From Bombus terrestris (Eukaryota > Arthropoda > Insecta > Hymenoptera > Apidae), in contig NC_063280.1 of the NCBI RefSeq assembly GCF_910591885.1, positions 4,216,001 through 4,280,000 on the forward strand: a DNA stretch of 64,000 bases. The letters are read 5' to 3'. Positions 1-13,726 of the stretch are shown piece by piece. The notes beneath the pieces were generated by a model. It was not told where the DNA came from and made no database searches. It saw only the letters and a list, made by a program, of their open reading frames with translations. Numbering within the stretch: the stretch's first letter is position 1; each line of letters begins with the position of its first letter. Both the position numbers and the translations under genes were made by a program.

Positions 1-3000
1 TAATAAAATAAGTCTCTTATTACTATCAGCCGTATATCTGTTGCCAGGAACAGTGAACACTTTGTAATGGAGTATTAATAGCTAGTGATTATGTTGATCG
101 AAAATATATTCTCGTCATCTACCATTGTCATAATTTTTATTCTAACTGTTAACAAAGCTTCGATCTACTTATATAACATTCCTTTTTTTTTATTTGTTCT
201 TGTGGAACATATTAACATAATTTGATCAGAGAAGAACACCTCTTGCAAACAACCGCCAAGTGGTGGACGTTCAGTGGAGATTCGTTCAACTCTTTTCTCT
301 CGTTTCTTCTTTCTCTTTACTCGCCCCCCCTCCCCCCTCAAGGACCAACGCTAAGCACGAAAAAGCGATTCCACAAAGCACGCGTGTGTTACTGTTACGC
401 AATCATTCGTCTATCATGTACTGGTGGAATTCAGGTCAGGCGTTGTGTGTCCTATGCGCTAGCTATTCGTCGGAGACATCGAGCTTCGAGGCATCGATTC
501 TTCCTTCGTGACTTTGGAACCGATCACGTGGAGTCCGATGGAAAAAAGGGCAACGAGATTAGAAACTAATCCTGTTAGCTGTAAAATAAATAGCGATTCC
601 TATCAGCCACTGCTCGTGAACAATCATCAATGCATAAGATAGTCATCTCGAGATGCAAGGATCATTTATTCATCACGTAATAAATTCAAGACAACGTAAC
701 GGAAGGTTAGAGGCGATTTTTTTATGTGAATAACTTTAGAAGATAGAGACTTGTGATCGCTTATGAAAAACGTGGAAATTATTTTTCAAGATTTTATTTC
801 TAAGTTTTCGTGAATTTGGTAGCTGAATCTTCTGGGTTTGGTTAGAGAAAAATTAAGCAAAATCTACAGAAATTGATTCTTAGGGTTTTTTGAATTTTCC
901 ATGAATTTAGATTAGGTTCAAGGGAAATTAAATTTAATCTTGATCCTTTGTACTTTACAACCATCCTTACAGCACATACACATTGATAATTTAGTTCTGT
1001 CTTTAACGATAAAGGAATGGATAAGAAAAGAAGACTGCTGTATAAATAAATGTTTAGACATTTATAGGTCTTCCCTTCTCAAAACAAAACTTTTGATTTA
1101 AAAAAGAGAGCTGCAGAAACTGCAAATTGTTCATATCGTAAAACTCGTTAGAGTACAAATGGTCAGCATACCATATAGGTGATTGTTTCACGCGAGTGGA
1201 ATTTGCAATCGGTCATGAATAAATGCTGGAATCAATTCGAGGAGCCCGTTTGTCACAAAGAGAACATTCCAATCACCAATTCCTTTTACAGCGAGACTAT
1301 CAGGTTAGTTAAAACAACCACAAAAATTATCAATTTTACAATAATATATTTTTCGACATTTGTATGATCTTTTGTAAGAAGATTAAAAACTTGACCCTCT
1401 TTTTGCATTATATATTTCGTCATATATCTTTCACTTTAACTATTTTGATTTCTACAACGTCTACGAGTTTCCACTTCGTATTCTAATCGTCAATAGTTCC
1501 AATGTAAATATAATACATCACCGATTACCATATCGACCAATTTTTTTCTTTCTCAATCAATCGACCATATTACAAAAAGGAAGCACTTGGATTTCGTACG
1601 AGTTTAGTCACCGAATCGTTTGGTTTAGAGATGGACGAAAGACAAACCGTCGAGGTCGAAAGCGGTCATTGGCCACGCGTTTCGCCACGTGGGTTGACAG
1701 ATTTTCATTCAACCTCCTCTTTCCTAGAAATAACCGGTTCGAATGAATGAAGCCGAGAATTCCACGGCCGAATCATGAACCGTGGTCAACTTTTAGGCGA
1801 GACACGAGCTTAAGAAGAGAGATTCTTCTGAACGATGGTCACGTTTACTGGAAAACATGGCACGCGACCATTCTCAAGTACAACTACATTATACAAAAAT
1901 TCTTAAGCTGAGTATATGACATTTTTGTCATAAAAAAAAAAGTTCTGAAATTCTCAAGCATAGAATTCTTAAGTACGTGATAAAATGCAACTAGTAGTTG
2001 ATCTTTTATCGACCAGAATGATGCTTGCTAAACGTATCGAGATGTTTCGTTATGTATACGCAGTTGGAGAACATAAAGCGTTAAATGGTTAAGAAAGACG
2101 CGGGAACGGGTATCTCTGTGAATGGGAGTGAGTTATCAGGCTGTCAGAGTGATTGATGATAAGAGCTTATTACGGACATTTATCGCGATTCTGATAAGGG
2201 GAAGAAACGAGCGTAGCTCGTTAAACGTCGCTTACGGTACCCTTCGTTATTTGTCGCGATAACGATTGCCTATCCTTGATGGTGCACGCAAATGTGATTT
2301 AATTGATGGCCCTTGAAATCCATGTGGAATCGTTGTATATTTATTGGCGACGTTGTTTTGTAACAGAATCCAGTTTTGTGTCTTGCAGAAAATAGAAAAT
2401 TTTTAATGGACACAGTGTAAAATTTAAAGTTGGCTTCTTATCATGTTCGTTTTATTTTTAAGGCAAGGTTTTGACTGTACGTCTGATATAATTGTAAGAC
2501 TGTTTGACTGTTATAATAGGTAGGTTTACATTCTTTCAGACAATTATAGCGATAGGTTCGAGGAATTTTTATTTGAAACCACTTGATCAGTATAAATTTC
2601 TAATTTAAGTTTAACTTCTAATTCGACTTGAAATATTCTCTCAAATTTCTACGCTCTCATTAATCAAATCTTTCATTTCAACTCCTTTGAATTCAAATAG
2701 TTTATTAATCTGGACGAGGTTCAACAGTGCTATACTTTTTTAGCTATCTCCTCATCTCCGCATAATGCGACCTAACTTAGGATTCAGATTAATCATCCCA
2801 ACCATTCATTAAACTTCCATTTATCTCGTTTTTCCTTCCCATAATACCGACTCGTACATAACACGGCGGTTCATTAAGAAGCGTAATCAAATGGAACAAG
2901 AACACGAATGAAAATCTCGTTAATGAGAACTCCTGCAAAGGATCGGAAAAATGTAATCGATGATGTGTGTAGTAATGAGAACAGACGGTGGCTAATCAAA

Positions 3001-5147
3001 AGTAGGATTTATCAGTGGCAATAAACGGCCACGTGTTCGAGCACGTGGTGTGCACGTTATATAGCCCCCAGGATTCGAGGGTAAATCGCGACCCTAACAA
3101 CTGGTATAAGTAGACGGCTCGGTCCAGGTGGTCTTTACCCCTGGGCCATTTTCGAAAAGGTCGAACCAGCCACGCGGGATCTAAACCCTCGTCCGCTTCT
3201 CTGATCGATGATTGATGTTTTAAAAGAACCATCATCATCGCCGTCACTTCTCCATCCGTAAAACGCATCTATCGTTTTTCTCTAAATCTTTTCTTTCTTC
3301 TTTTTCCTCTTTTTCTTATTACATTCGGGAGAAATGGTTTTCATTTCTTCGTAAAGAATCCGTGAAGCGTATTCAAGCTGGCCGCGTTTAAACAGCGAAT
3401 AAAAGAAGAAAATAGTTGGTAGTTACGTTCGTGGCTTATGCGTGTACCTGGACGGCTAAACTTCCGGCGGAATCGGTAATAAAAGAGGCGAATATTGGTG
3501 GGAGTAATGATATAAAGCCACGTCGCTCGTATAACTCGCTCGTAAATTCTGTCCGTGGCCCGGATAGATACTGGGACAGGCACGTATGCACGATCCCAAT
3601 GCTTCCGCGGGAATTACGATGACGTTTGAAACGAGTTTGTCTTTCAGACGGGAAATATCAGCTTCGATATTGTCTTGAGGACGCTTCGAGGATGGAAACA
3701 CCATACAGTGCGAACTGATTTTCATCTTGTCAAGCGCTATTTAAGAATTATTTCTTGGTTAGAAACTTTTTTATACAATTATACAAATTAATAGTTTGAA
3801 TTTTTGCAGATGCAAATGTAATATGACGTATTTTATATAGTGACATGTTAAAGAGAGAATTCTTAAATAAATTATAGCAATTTTATCGAATTGCGCAATT
3901 GAACTAATTTTATAAAGAAAATTTTACGAGTCACGAGTTATCAATGCTAATAGTATCTTTTACATAACACACAGTCACAAGTTTGACAATAAGATAAGAA
4001 ATTTTATAAATTACAAACAAGATAATTATTCTGCACGATTTAAAATTGTAAGAAATATTTATGCAGCAGAAACTAAACCTTTATTCTTCCTTTCTTCTTC
4101 TCTCACTCTCTTTCTCTTTCCTCTCTTCCTACGATATAGGAAATTCATGAGATTAAATAATATTAATTGTGTTATAAATGCTACATTAAATAATTGTCCA
4201 AAGATAAATCCAAATATATACGAGATCAGATAAGAACGTTAAATAACCTGATCGAAATAGAACGTCCAAGTTTCGCTTTCTGAGTCATGATCGACCTACG
4301 TGTACCGATTTTATCTAACATCTGATATAATGGTTTCGCTTTTACTCTTTGGAATACGTTGATTAGTATTGGAGCAATAAGGTAAATGTTACATGACCAG
4401 TTACAAACTGTATCCTATGATAGTAAAATTTATCTTCCAGGTTGATATTTTTCTGTACAATCAATGCGATACATAATCCTGACACTGTTGAAACAGTAAC
4501 ATTCATAAGTCTGTAAATTACGTAGCAAGAATTCTGTCTTTCCTTATTTCGAAAACTTAGGGATTGTAATTAGTCGGTATATCTACGATCGACAAGAAAT
4601 TTCTAAACGTAGCAAAAGTAATAAATTTAACCTACATTCCTTAGATTATTGTAAGTCCGATCATGGCCTTGTATTCTGAAATAAATTTTTTATCTGTAAG
4701 ACAGGAACGAGATAGTTAACATTGCTATGCATGATTTCTCATCTTATACGTACTCTGAAGTATTTCTCAAAACATTAAAAAACTTTTGCTTGTTAAAAAC
4801 AAAGGTAAAATCGACCCATGAAAGTTCGAGGATCGCAAGTTTAAAATAGAAGCGATTAACTAATCATGATAAGAATTATCATGATAAGTATTAAAATTCG
4901 AATGAATGTCGACAGAGTGATTCGATGAAACGAGAAGGATTTCGAAGAAATGGAAGAAACAAGGAAAATAGGCGCGAAGTCCATGATCCACGAAATTCAT
5001 GGACTCTTGGATCATTGAATCTCGACCTCTCCTCTTAATGAATTTCCGTGCTCAGTTTCAGTCGTTAAGGCCAGGATGCGCTTTTACTTATGCCCGTCAT
5101 TAAAAAGCCGCGCTACGTGGCGCAGATAAAGGGAGAACGTCGTTCGC

Positions 5148-5220
5148 CTTTTTTTTTCTTCTCTCTTCTCCTTCCCTCTCCTTCTTTTCTTTTTTCTCTT
5201 CTCTCTTCTTTTTTTTTATT
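5148..5220. repeat. Homopyrimidine tract
   Basis: About 73 bases almost entirely of C and T on the + strand, mostly runs of T broken by CT and CCT. Any reading frame across it is low complexity (Phe/Ser/Leu) and should not be taken as coding. Confidence 0.85.
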
Positions 5221-7340
5221 ACCGGCTGTGGCCTGTTCCATGGCTCAGGGCAGATTTATTTCCGACGAGATAGTCGGAAAAATGAGCTCGCGGACAGAGA
5301 GATGCAAATGCGCTCCTGGTACCGCCTCGCTCCGTTAGAAAAATGAATCCTGGCCGGGGTTCTTTTCCTGTGGAAAAAGACTCGACGCGACTCTTTGAAG
5401 TGGCTCGCCAATCTACCTTCTTCTCGTTCGATCGACACCGATTGAAAATTGTCGGTCGAGTGTGTGGCCTGTCACCAGAAGATTCTCTACAGTGAGACTC
5501 ACGAAAGTATTTGAGCAGCCGCTATAGTAAATTTTTATATGTATATATCGTGTATGTTATATAAAACATTTTGGAATTTCTAAACATTTTGGGAACTAAT
5601 TAGAATACATTTACCTACTTCATATTATTCTTAATTATAAACGTAACACTTATTTATGATCTAATAGATGCGTGTATTACGTGTATTGTAATATGTGATA
5701 GTCATATGAAATTCCCTGAGTGGAATCCTGTTAGATATTTTCTGGAATTATTTGGTCGAATTCATCATGTGGAATTTCCTGATATGGAATCGCTGATTGC
5801 AAAGGGAACGTTTAGAGACGTATATAACTAACCAATGGACTGGTGGTTTGTGCTGGTTTAATTAAATTTATGGATCGTAATATCCTATCAACTTTGTTGG
5901 AAATCTGAGCATGAAGTTTGTGCATTGTTAATAGTAGTTTCTAAATGCTATTTTCATCCGTGAGATATCTTCAATACTGTCCTTTGTGCAAAGAACGTAA
6001 TATTGAAGAATCCAGATCAACCAATCAATTCTCCAAATTACAATCACATCAATTTTCAATCTCTTGATCCTTCGTGGATCGTTTATGTTCACTTAATTCT
6101 TTTACCGGTCTAGGTTTTCAAAACACTTGAAAAAATTTCAAAATACTTATCGAAGTCTATACTATGTTACGCAATCGGTTTCTAAGTGACACGTTCAAAA
6201 TATTTTGCAAGAGAAAAAATAAAAATTCACTTTAAAGAGGAATACGAATGAAATTTCGTCGCAGTGTTAGTGGAATATTTCATTTCAAAGGAATATGAAT
6301 TTAACCAATATATTCTTCTCGAAAACGCTGCCGACAGCAGACCACATCGTTTTACTATAAATTAGTATTCCGACATCCAGCACCGGAATTTCCTCTTTTA
6401 CAGTTAGATCCGTGTAAAACACGCTTGTCTCTCTTTTAAACGCGAGATATTACAATCGGAAACTTTTAATTGGGCCGAGAATTTACAGCTAGCTACCGTA
6501 CGAGTTTCCCATCGAGTCGTTTTCTCTCGAAACGAGACTGCCGATTATAATCACAGCAAATTACATTACGGTGAAAGATGACCGTGTTCAACGCGTTTTT
6601 AACAACACGATCAATGACATGCGTGTACACACCAGGAGAACAATAAAATCGTGGCGGGATGTTGCGACTCGGGTGGATGTTCCTCCAGGTTTACGAGCGT
6701 AACCATCGTCGACGTCGTTAGTGGCATCGCGAAACTCATTTTCCACGACGATCGATGAGCGCTCGGAGATCTTGCAAGCTTCTACAACTTTTCACAGATT
6801 CAGATGTGTACGTGTGTGTCTGTAAAATACGATGCCACGGTCCCGGCTGGCCATTATGCTCGTTCCTTCTTCTTTCAAGCCATGGTCGCGAATAATAAAT
6901 AAGCCAGCCAAGAAACCGAGAGACCTGATAGTTCGATAAAAATGCGAAAGTCCAACGTCTGACAAGAGATACGAATATACCAGGATTCTCTGCATTTTGA
7001 TATTTCAAACCGTACAATGAAAAGTCTCGTCAGCGAACGTTTCATTTCGTAGGATGGTGGAGAGAAGGAATGAGTTCACGCACGTTTTTGATGTTCGCGA
7101 AATCATTCGAAATAATTAAGTGACCGACCTCAAGTCGAATCATTACGTGACTCATTCTACCGTGCATTAACGAGCATTCTGCTCGAGAATGGCAACATTT
7201 AGTATTGTTCTCGAACGGATAGGAAAGCCTTCTTTGGCGATTGACGGCAAAAAGATGGTATGCAAACTCATAGAAACAAAGGAATTTGAGAATTTTTATT
7301 TATGCAACTGTTTTTAGAATTATTATGTATGTTACAATAT

Positions 7341-7930
7341 AGGGGGCGACCGAATAACACGTACAAGCGGGTATAAGGTGATTCTTTATGAAAAAATAAC
7401 AAGAAAATATGGAATGAAAATGTTTCATACGAGGCTTCGTTCTCGAGAAAATCAATTTTCAAAATTTATCTAGTATATCATGAATGTGGCTAATTATTGG
7501 CACGGTATGAGTAACGATCAACGGAGGATTATTCTACGTGCAAAAATAAGTTAAAAACGTGGAATAAAATTCCCATTTAAAGCCCCATTTTCAAGAAAAT
7601 GGAGTTTGAACTTGTTTTACTAAGAATTGACCTACTACGCCATTTAATAATAAATTTCCATATTTATTTTTCTCAGAAACAAAGCATCTTGTGGAAAGAT
7701 TTTGCTCTACATTTTCGATTTGTTTTCACACGTAAAATAACCTCCTGTCGATTATTTGTTCCCGTTCAGTCCGGCATTAGCCATGTTCAAGTATACTTGA
7801 TCAATTTTCGCGCTCGATTTTTTCGAAAGCAAAGCGTCATATAAAATGATGTTCTTCTATATTTTCTTCTTATTTTCTCATAAGGAATCAGTTTATGCCC
7901 GCTCGTGCGTGTCATTCAACCGCACTCTGT
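7341..7930. repeat. Inverted repeat array: four ~130-bp units, two per arm
   Basis: Read on the - strand, 7341-7466 and 7500-7612 resemble each other. Read on the + strand, 7660-7780 and 7800-7930 resemble both of them. Shared landmarks in order are a TTTTCTC(G/A) block, a GAAGC or AAAGC block, a T-rich CATATTTTCTT-like block, a CATAA(A/G)GAATCA-like block and a GTCCGGC/GTCGCCC-like end. The spacer between the two left units (about 7467-7499) is also the inverse of the spacer between the two right units. The whole is therefore a dimer duplicated in inverted orientation around a short centre near 7613-7659. By eye the copies are roughly 60-75% alike. I infer a foldback or MITE-like repeat. It is not a gene, although some copies keep a short open frame. 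Confidence 0.7.
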
Positions 7931-10900
7931 ATAGTTAAGATATAGTTAAAATATATTATATATCCGTTAAGTGTAATAATTTTCTCATTTAGTAGCATTA
8001 GCTTCATAGATGCATTCAAATGGAATTTTATCCTGTTTATTATTTTATTACGTGCATCATGTAAATTCCGAATTCGATGAAATTTTAAATTCCACTCTAA
8101 GATAGCTCACGTATTTCGATTGAAAGCACCGTTCCAATGGAAGTTCGATCGTGCGGATCAAACCACGCCGAACGATATTCCATAAAACGGAGGTAACGCG
8201 ATACAGCTCCGTTTCCCGTGATATCGGTATCACTTTTCGTACCGTACGAAGAGTCTAGGCATTGATAAATTTTGACTTTCCATTATTCGCGTATGGAGCT
8301 GTACTACGATGCCCACTCGAAGATAAATGATTTATGAAACCTTGAAGGGGGTAACCTTGGAAAGTTGGAGGAGGTTATTGACTATGAACACTGAACACCA
8401 CGACGGCCAACGCAAGGTTTTTCATAGCTGGTTTCCCTTCCCAAGAGGTCTTTTCGTCTTCGATTTCTTTAAACATCGAGTGTCTTCGATGATAGAGAAA
8501 CTCAACGGAGCAGAAAACTTGGATGCTTGAACAGTTTATTAAAGGATTTATAAAAGGAAATGAACCTTTATGATCGAGGAATACGTTTAACTTGGAGTTT
8601 TAGCGAAGGATTTTTTGACTCTTGGATTATATTATTCGTAAAATTATTTTATATAATCAAGTTAGCTGGATTTGGCAGATATAATTTTTGAGAGAAATTT
8701 TGGATACCCGTTACAATCTAATGCTAAAATTTTGTTCAGATTTATAAGTAATATACTATGCTAACGATACAATTCATACAGCTATCCAAGCATAAAATAT
8801 TATAGTTTCTGTTTGATAATGTTAACCAAATCACCATGAAGCGAGTGTTTCACTTTACCTGTGTATCTAACACCAAGTACACGTTTCTACCAATGTACAC
8901 GCCAGTATAATCTCACGGGCGTACACGTTAAGAGATTAATCAAAAGAATTACATGCTTTATGATAAAAAAAGAAACAATTTACAATGCAAATAGATATAC
9001 GACATATTCTTTGTAAAATACAGGTATAGCTATTTTATTGTATTAAATGATTAAAATCCTTCCTGAAACGAAAACGATCTCAAAGCTCAATAGATAGAGA
9101 CAACAAATATTTTAATCGAAAAATTTGTAGAGAAAATTGAGTTAATCGACATTGACTAAAGAATAGCTCGTAGACCGATTAACAGAAACCCGATCTCTCG
9201 TAACATAGTCGAACAGATTGTAATTGGCAGTCAGTCGGCCCTTGCAAGTCACGTTTCCGTTGGAGCAACGATATTCCAGGCGATCCATGAACGGAAGCGG
9301 CATCGTTCTCGCGGCACGTGTTGCAGCTGGAATCCTCCGTCACTCTGGTTGAAGAATAAGAGAAACACAAGAAGTCGAGTAGGACAGAAACCGGGGCGAA
9401 ATATATCTCAGTGAGTGCGACCAGACGATCGCCGTTCAAGCGAACGCACTCTCTAGCCGTGGGCTTAGCGTGGGCCCGAGACCTTGTCTATTTATAAAGT
9501 ATACAGTGTATATGCACACACGTGACGGCGTAACGCGTCACGATTCCAGCGATGCCGGCCAGGTAGCGCGGAAAATCGAACCGCAATAAGTGATTGGTAA
9601 TTTCAAACCGTTCTGCAAGGCTGTTGTCCTGACACAGAACACGTCTCAGATCGTACAGGTGCATAGATGGTATTTAACATATCTTCGAGCGAAAAGCTAC
9701 GTGAATAACATTTCTTAGGTACAGAACGACTCTGCCGTGGCCTTCTATTTTCTATCTGTATTTTTATTCCTTTTTATCGGTATTTATATATCGCAATTTC
9801 ACTTTCGTTTTAAAAGCATCTTAAGTTCAAGTGTTAACTTGAATATAAGAAAGTTTTATCTATCGATTCATTAGTCAGATCAATAATCTATTACGAATTG
9901 ATGTGGTTTTTAAATTGTAGAATTTGCAAATTCCAAAATTTCGAACGTTCGAAGCTTGACAGATCAAAAATTTAACGATACGATAATTTTCTATTATCAA
10001 GAATCCGACGATTGAAAAATTTAACAGCTCGATCGCGATGAAATCGGATTTTATCGAAATGTGAAAATTCGGAAACTCGAAACGTAATTGTTAACAAATT
10101 TAACCGCTTGGCAGTTCCATATTTTTGAATATTAAAGTTTTTTTAAATTCAACAATTTGAGTATTCAAAAATTCAGATATTTATATTCAATTAACTTTCT
10201 ACGAACCCATTTTCTTGCAACTCATGGTCGACTTATAATACTCTTACTTACCTATAATATTATTTGACGTATAATAACAGTTTCACGGATAATGAGCAAA
10301 GGATGGTTCCTCGTCCAAGAGTCAACAGGGTTCCAAGGGCACTTGTTCGATCAGCGCGGAAAGAGTTTCGTAATCCGATCGGCGACGATGTTACAGAATA
10401 TTACTGATTGTATCGGGCGGTGAATTTATTGGGTACGCCGCACGGTAGAAATTTATGCGACGGAATTCAATTTACATTTATGACGGGGCTGGCCGCGTCG
10501 CGGTTGCGGCAACAACCTGTGCCCGCAACGAATAAACAACCAGCTCTTTATAATCTCGACCATCGTTGCTCGTCAACGTGAAACTCGATGTTCCCGTACT
10601 AATAATTCACACCTATCGGTGCTGGTTCGAGCTGGAGAATCGTGACTCTTCGTGAAAGATTTCTTCTGGCGAGAAGAGGACGTGTCAAAAGGAAATGTCA
10701 GCATTATTGTGAGCAACTTTGTGTCGTAATTACGCTGATGGATTCGCGATGACAGTCTGGATGGATTTACGGCCTATTTTGCTCGGATTTACGCAACTTT
10801 CATTGATCAGGCTTCTCTGAACGTGAGATTGATTATTAGGGACTTTTACAGATTCTTGAGAGAAGTAAAGAGGATTTGGAATCTTTTAATTTTCAGACGT

Positions 10901-13486
10901 TCGAAGTTTCAAACTTTCAAGCCACCCAATCGCTTAATTTAAAAATCCTTAATTTTTTTAATTTTTGAGATTTTGTGTTATTGATATTTTTTATTTTTCT
11001 TTTCCTTTTTCTTTATTGTGTTCATAAAAATATGAATTTCCATAATTATTCGTAGTGCGCAAATGAGATAATAATTCTTAAAGGTTTCAATAATTTCGCT
11101 ATTCAGATTAATTTTTCGTAAGTATCCTAAGACAGATTTATCGGTGATTAATGAACTCCATATTATACTTGCTTAAATAGTATGGATGGTACTTGAAGGT
11201 GGTCCTTGAAATTGTTAGTTTAGTTTAGGTTAGGCTTGTGCGCGGGATCAATTGATTGTTCAAGGCTAGTCGGGAATGATCATGGTATTTATAAGCTTGG
11301 TACGTTTTATGTTTTATGCTTGTAAATGATAGAATGATATAAACGTAGATGCAATTATTGTAATTGCAGTATAAATCACATTAGAAATCGATTTTAATAT
11401 CTATGGATATACTAGCTACGTTAGTTAGTTATTACTGAAGGCAGTTATGAGAAGAATTCTAACGAAATTCCAGAGAATTTCCAAAGAACGATAGTTGAGG
11501 ATGATGAAGTCGTTGACATAAATTTTTCCATCATTTCTTCGTTTTTTTCTTGAAAACGATTACTATATCGAACATGTAGTAGCGTCTAAATTATTCGTGC
11601 TCGCGTTCTCCGAGTCAGAGAAACCACGAAAGATCGAAAACTATATGAGAAAATTATAATAGGATAACTTTTTTCCTGATTTTCTGATTTTAATTATTAA
11701 ATTACTATTAAACGAAACTGCTGCTGAAAATGTAAATTCCTAGATTAATAGGTATTTTACCTGTCATTTAAAAGTACGTAATGTGTGTTCAAAGTTTTAT
11801 AAACCTAAATAAAGCTGATATGACAGTCAATATCTGTTAAATATCCACGAGAGAGGTAAAAATAGTAAACTGTAAACCAAACAGAAAAACATTTTTTTAA
11901 CAATTTTTTAATTGCTTTCTATCCGTGACATTTTTCAGTTACGTCTACGTTTATTATTTTATTTATAAATTAACCCATTAAGAGCTAACGACGCGTTATT
12001 TCAGTCTGCAATTTTCCTCTCAATGAATTTACATAATAGAGTTCTATATTTTCTAGCATCGTTATTTGCTCCTCAACTTAGACCTTAGAACTTTATAGTG
12101 ACATTCTATGAATTTCAATCTCAATCCATAGCCATTGCTTCTTGGAAAAACGCTCAAAATTTGACCAGCGTTGTTTCATCGATGATCTTTGTAACTACAC
12201 CCGCGAAACGTTTACGAGAGATGGTGATACCTCGGGGGACGTCGTAATAATTGATTAAGTTTGCGTTTGTGGCGGGGCATTGGGGGCGGTTGGGTGGCCG
12301 GTTATAGCTGTCGGGCAGCGGCGCTTGTTGAACTATGGAAACCGTTTCAGCCGGCTCGGCCTACTTAGGCCACCTTTGTATTTTTAGCATTAGGGTCACA
12401 CCGTACGTCGTACGGTCGGCTACCGTGCCACACACCATCCTGCCTGCCTACCTTCCTTCCTTCCTCGCCATTTCAAAAGCGTAGCCTCCTCTTCTGTTTG
12501 TCGTGTGCCCGGCGTGACGTGACGCGTCGCTCGTGCGTGGGTGATTACAACGCGGCCCAATACAAGAAGAAAACACTTTGCTCGAATGAAGAGGAACAGG
12601 CAAGAACGCGTGTGTCGTTCAACCTACCTCGACGCCCCTCTCGAGGATGAAAGTTATTGGATAATTGGACGCGAGACGTCGCGCGTATATGTCCCGTAAA
12701 TTTCAACCTCTTTCAGATTTTCTTGCTGTTAGTGTGAGAGCCTCTTTGCATGAACAACGTTTATGCGTTTCCAAGATATAGTTTATAAATGGTTGTTGCT
12801 CGTTGTGTTGCGTCGCGTTCCGTCGTGGTTGAGAACGACGTAATCGACTATTGTGAAAATGCTACAACTACGCTATGACGAATGTGAACTTTGAATTTTT
12901 TGTGCTTTTTAAATTTCATAATCTTTTACATTTCATAGTTCGCAAACTTTTAAACTTTCAAACTTTCAAATATCAAAAAGGTTTCTGAATCTTTCGATTT
13001 TCGAACTATTCAACTAGGCAACTCCACTTTCCACTCGCTTCGACGAAACCCGACTAAGAATCAAATATTTCTCTAAGAAAATTGTGCCATTATAAATTCG
13101 TGGACGACGTTAGTTACCTATACACACATGAATTTTTGCACTTTAGTAATTTTGCACCTTTGAGTACGAAACTTGCGCCCCTATCTCTCTTCCGATAAGT
13201 AAAATTGATATATTAAAAATGAATCCGTTATTACTGTAGACGTTTCAATGACCAGATTCTAAAGTTTTTCAACATATGAATCTTCTGAAATTCTACAACT
13301 TTTCAATTTTGTAGAACTTGGAATTTTCAAACGAAGATGGATTACACAGAGCTTACAGCCGGAAGCTTTGAATAGAAACGACAGTACAAAGCCATACCAT
13401 AAAAATCTGAAAAATATTTGAATATTCATTTTCGAAAGGTAGTAATCATGTACCTGTCTGACGAAAGATTAACTGTTGTATTTCAG

Positions 13487-13726
13487 AGTTATCGAAAGAT
13501 CGCGCGACAAGTGAGTACACCAGATAGCGCACCAGCAGGCTTAGGCAGTCCACAGGCTGGAATAGGCGGGCTGCAACAGCATCAGCAACAACCGCAACAG
13601 CAAACGCAACAAACGCTTCATCAGCCGGATCCCATGCAGCAATCCAAGGACAATCTGAATCCCGCGGCGAACCAACAAACCGGGGCACTTAGGAACGGAA
13701 ATCCTCCGCCTCCTGTCGTTTCTATG
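13487..13726 (+). CDS. Tet: Tet, first visible exon (80 codons)
   Basis: The acceptor is TTGTATTTCAG before 13487 and the donor is GTAAGT at 13727. The exon is phase 0 at both ends. It encodes SYRKIARQVSTPDSAPAGLG followed by a Gln-rich stretch and ends in PPPPVVSM. An in-frame ATG at 13448 lies just before the acceptor, so transcription starting inside the upstream intron could use it as a start, adding 13 residues. Codon content (Q, P, N-rich) matches exon 32614-35356. It is separated from the next exon by 17.3 kb. Confidence 0.8.

Larger units (their letters stand above)
1..13486. other. Upstream/intronic region of Tet, no supported exon
   Basis: No stretch here gives a protein I recognise. 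Open frames are short, overlap on both strands and lack splice context. The region is AT-rich with scattered GC/CpG-richer patches, for example about 2990-3250, 9180-9650 and 12240-12560. It contains a pyrimidine tract at 5148-5220, an inverted repeat array at 7341-7930 and a TATA-like TATTTATAA near 9488. The first visible Tet exon (13487) starts with a splice acceptor, so at least one 5' exon must lie in this region or before the window. The CpG-rich block at 12240-12560 is a reasonable place for an internal promoter or untranslated exon, but nothing proves it. Confidence 0.5.
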
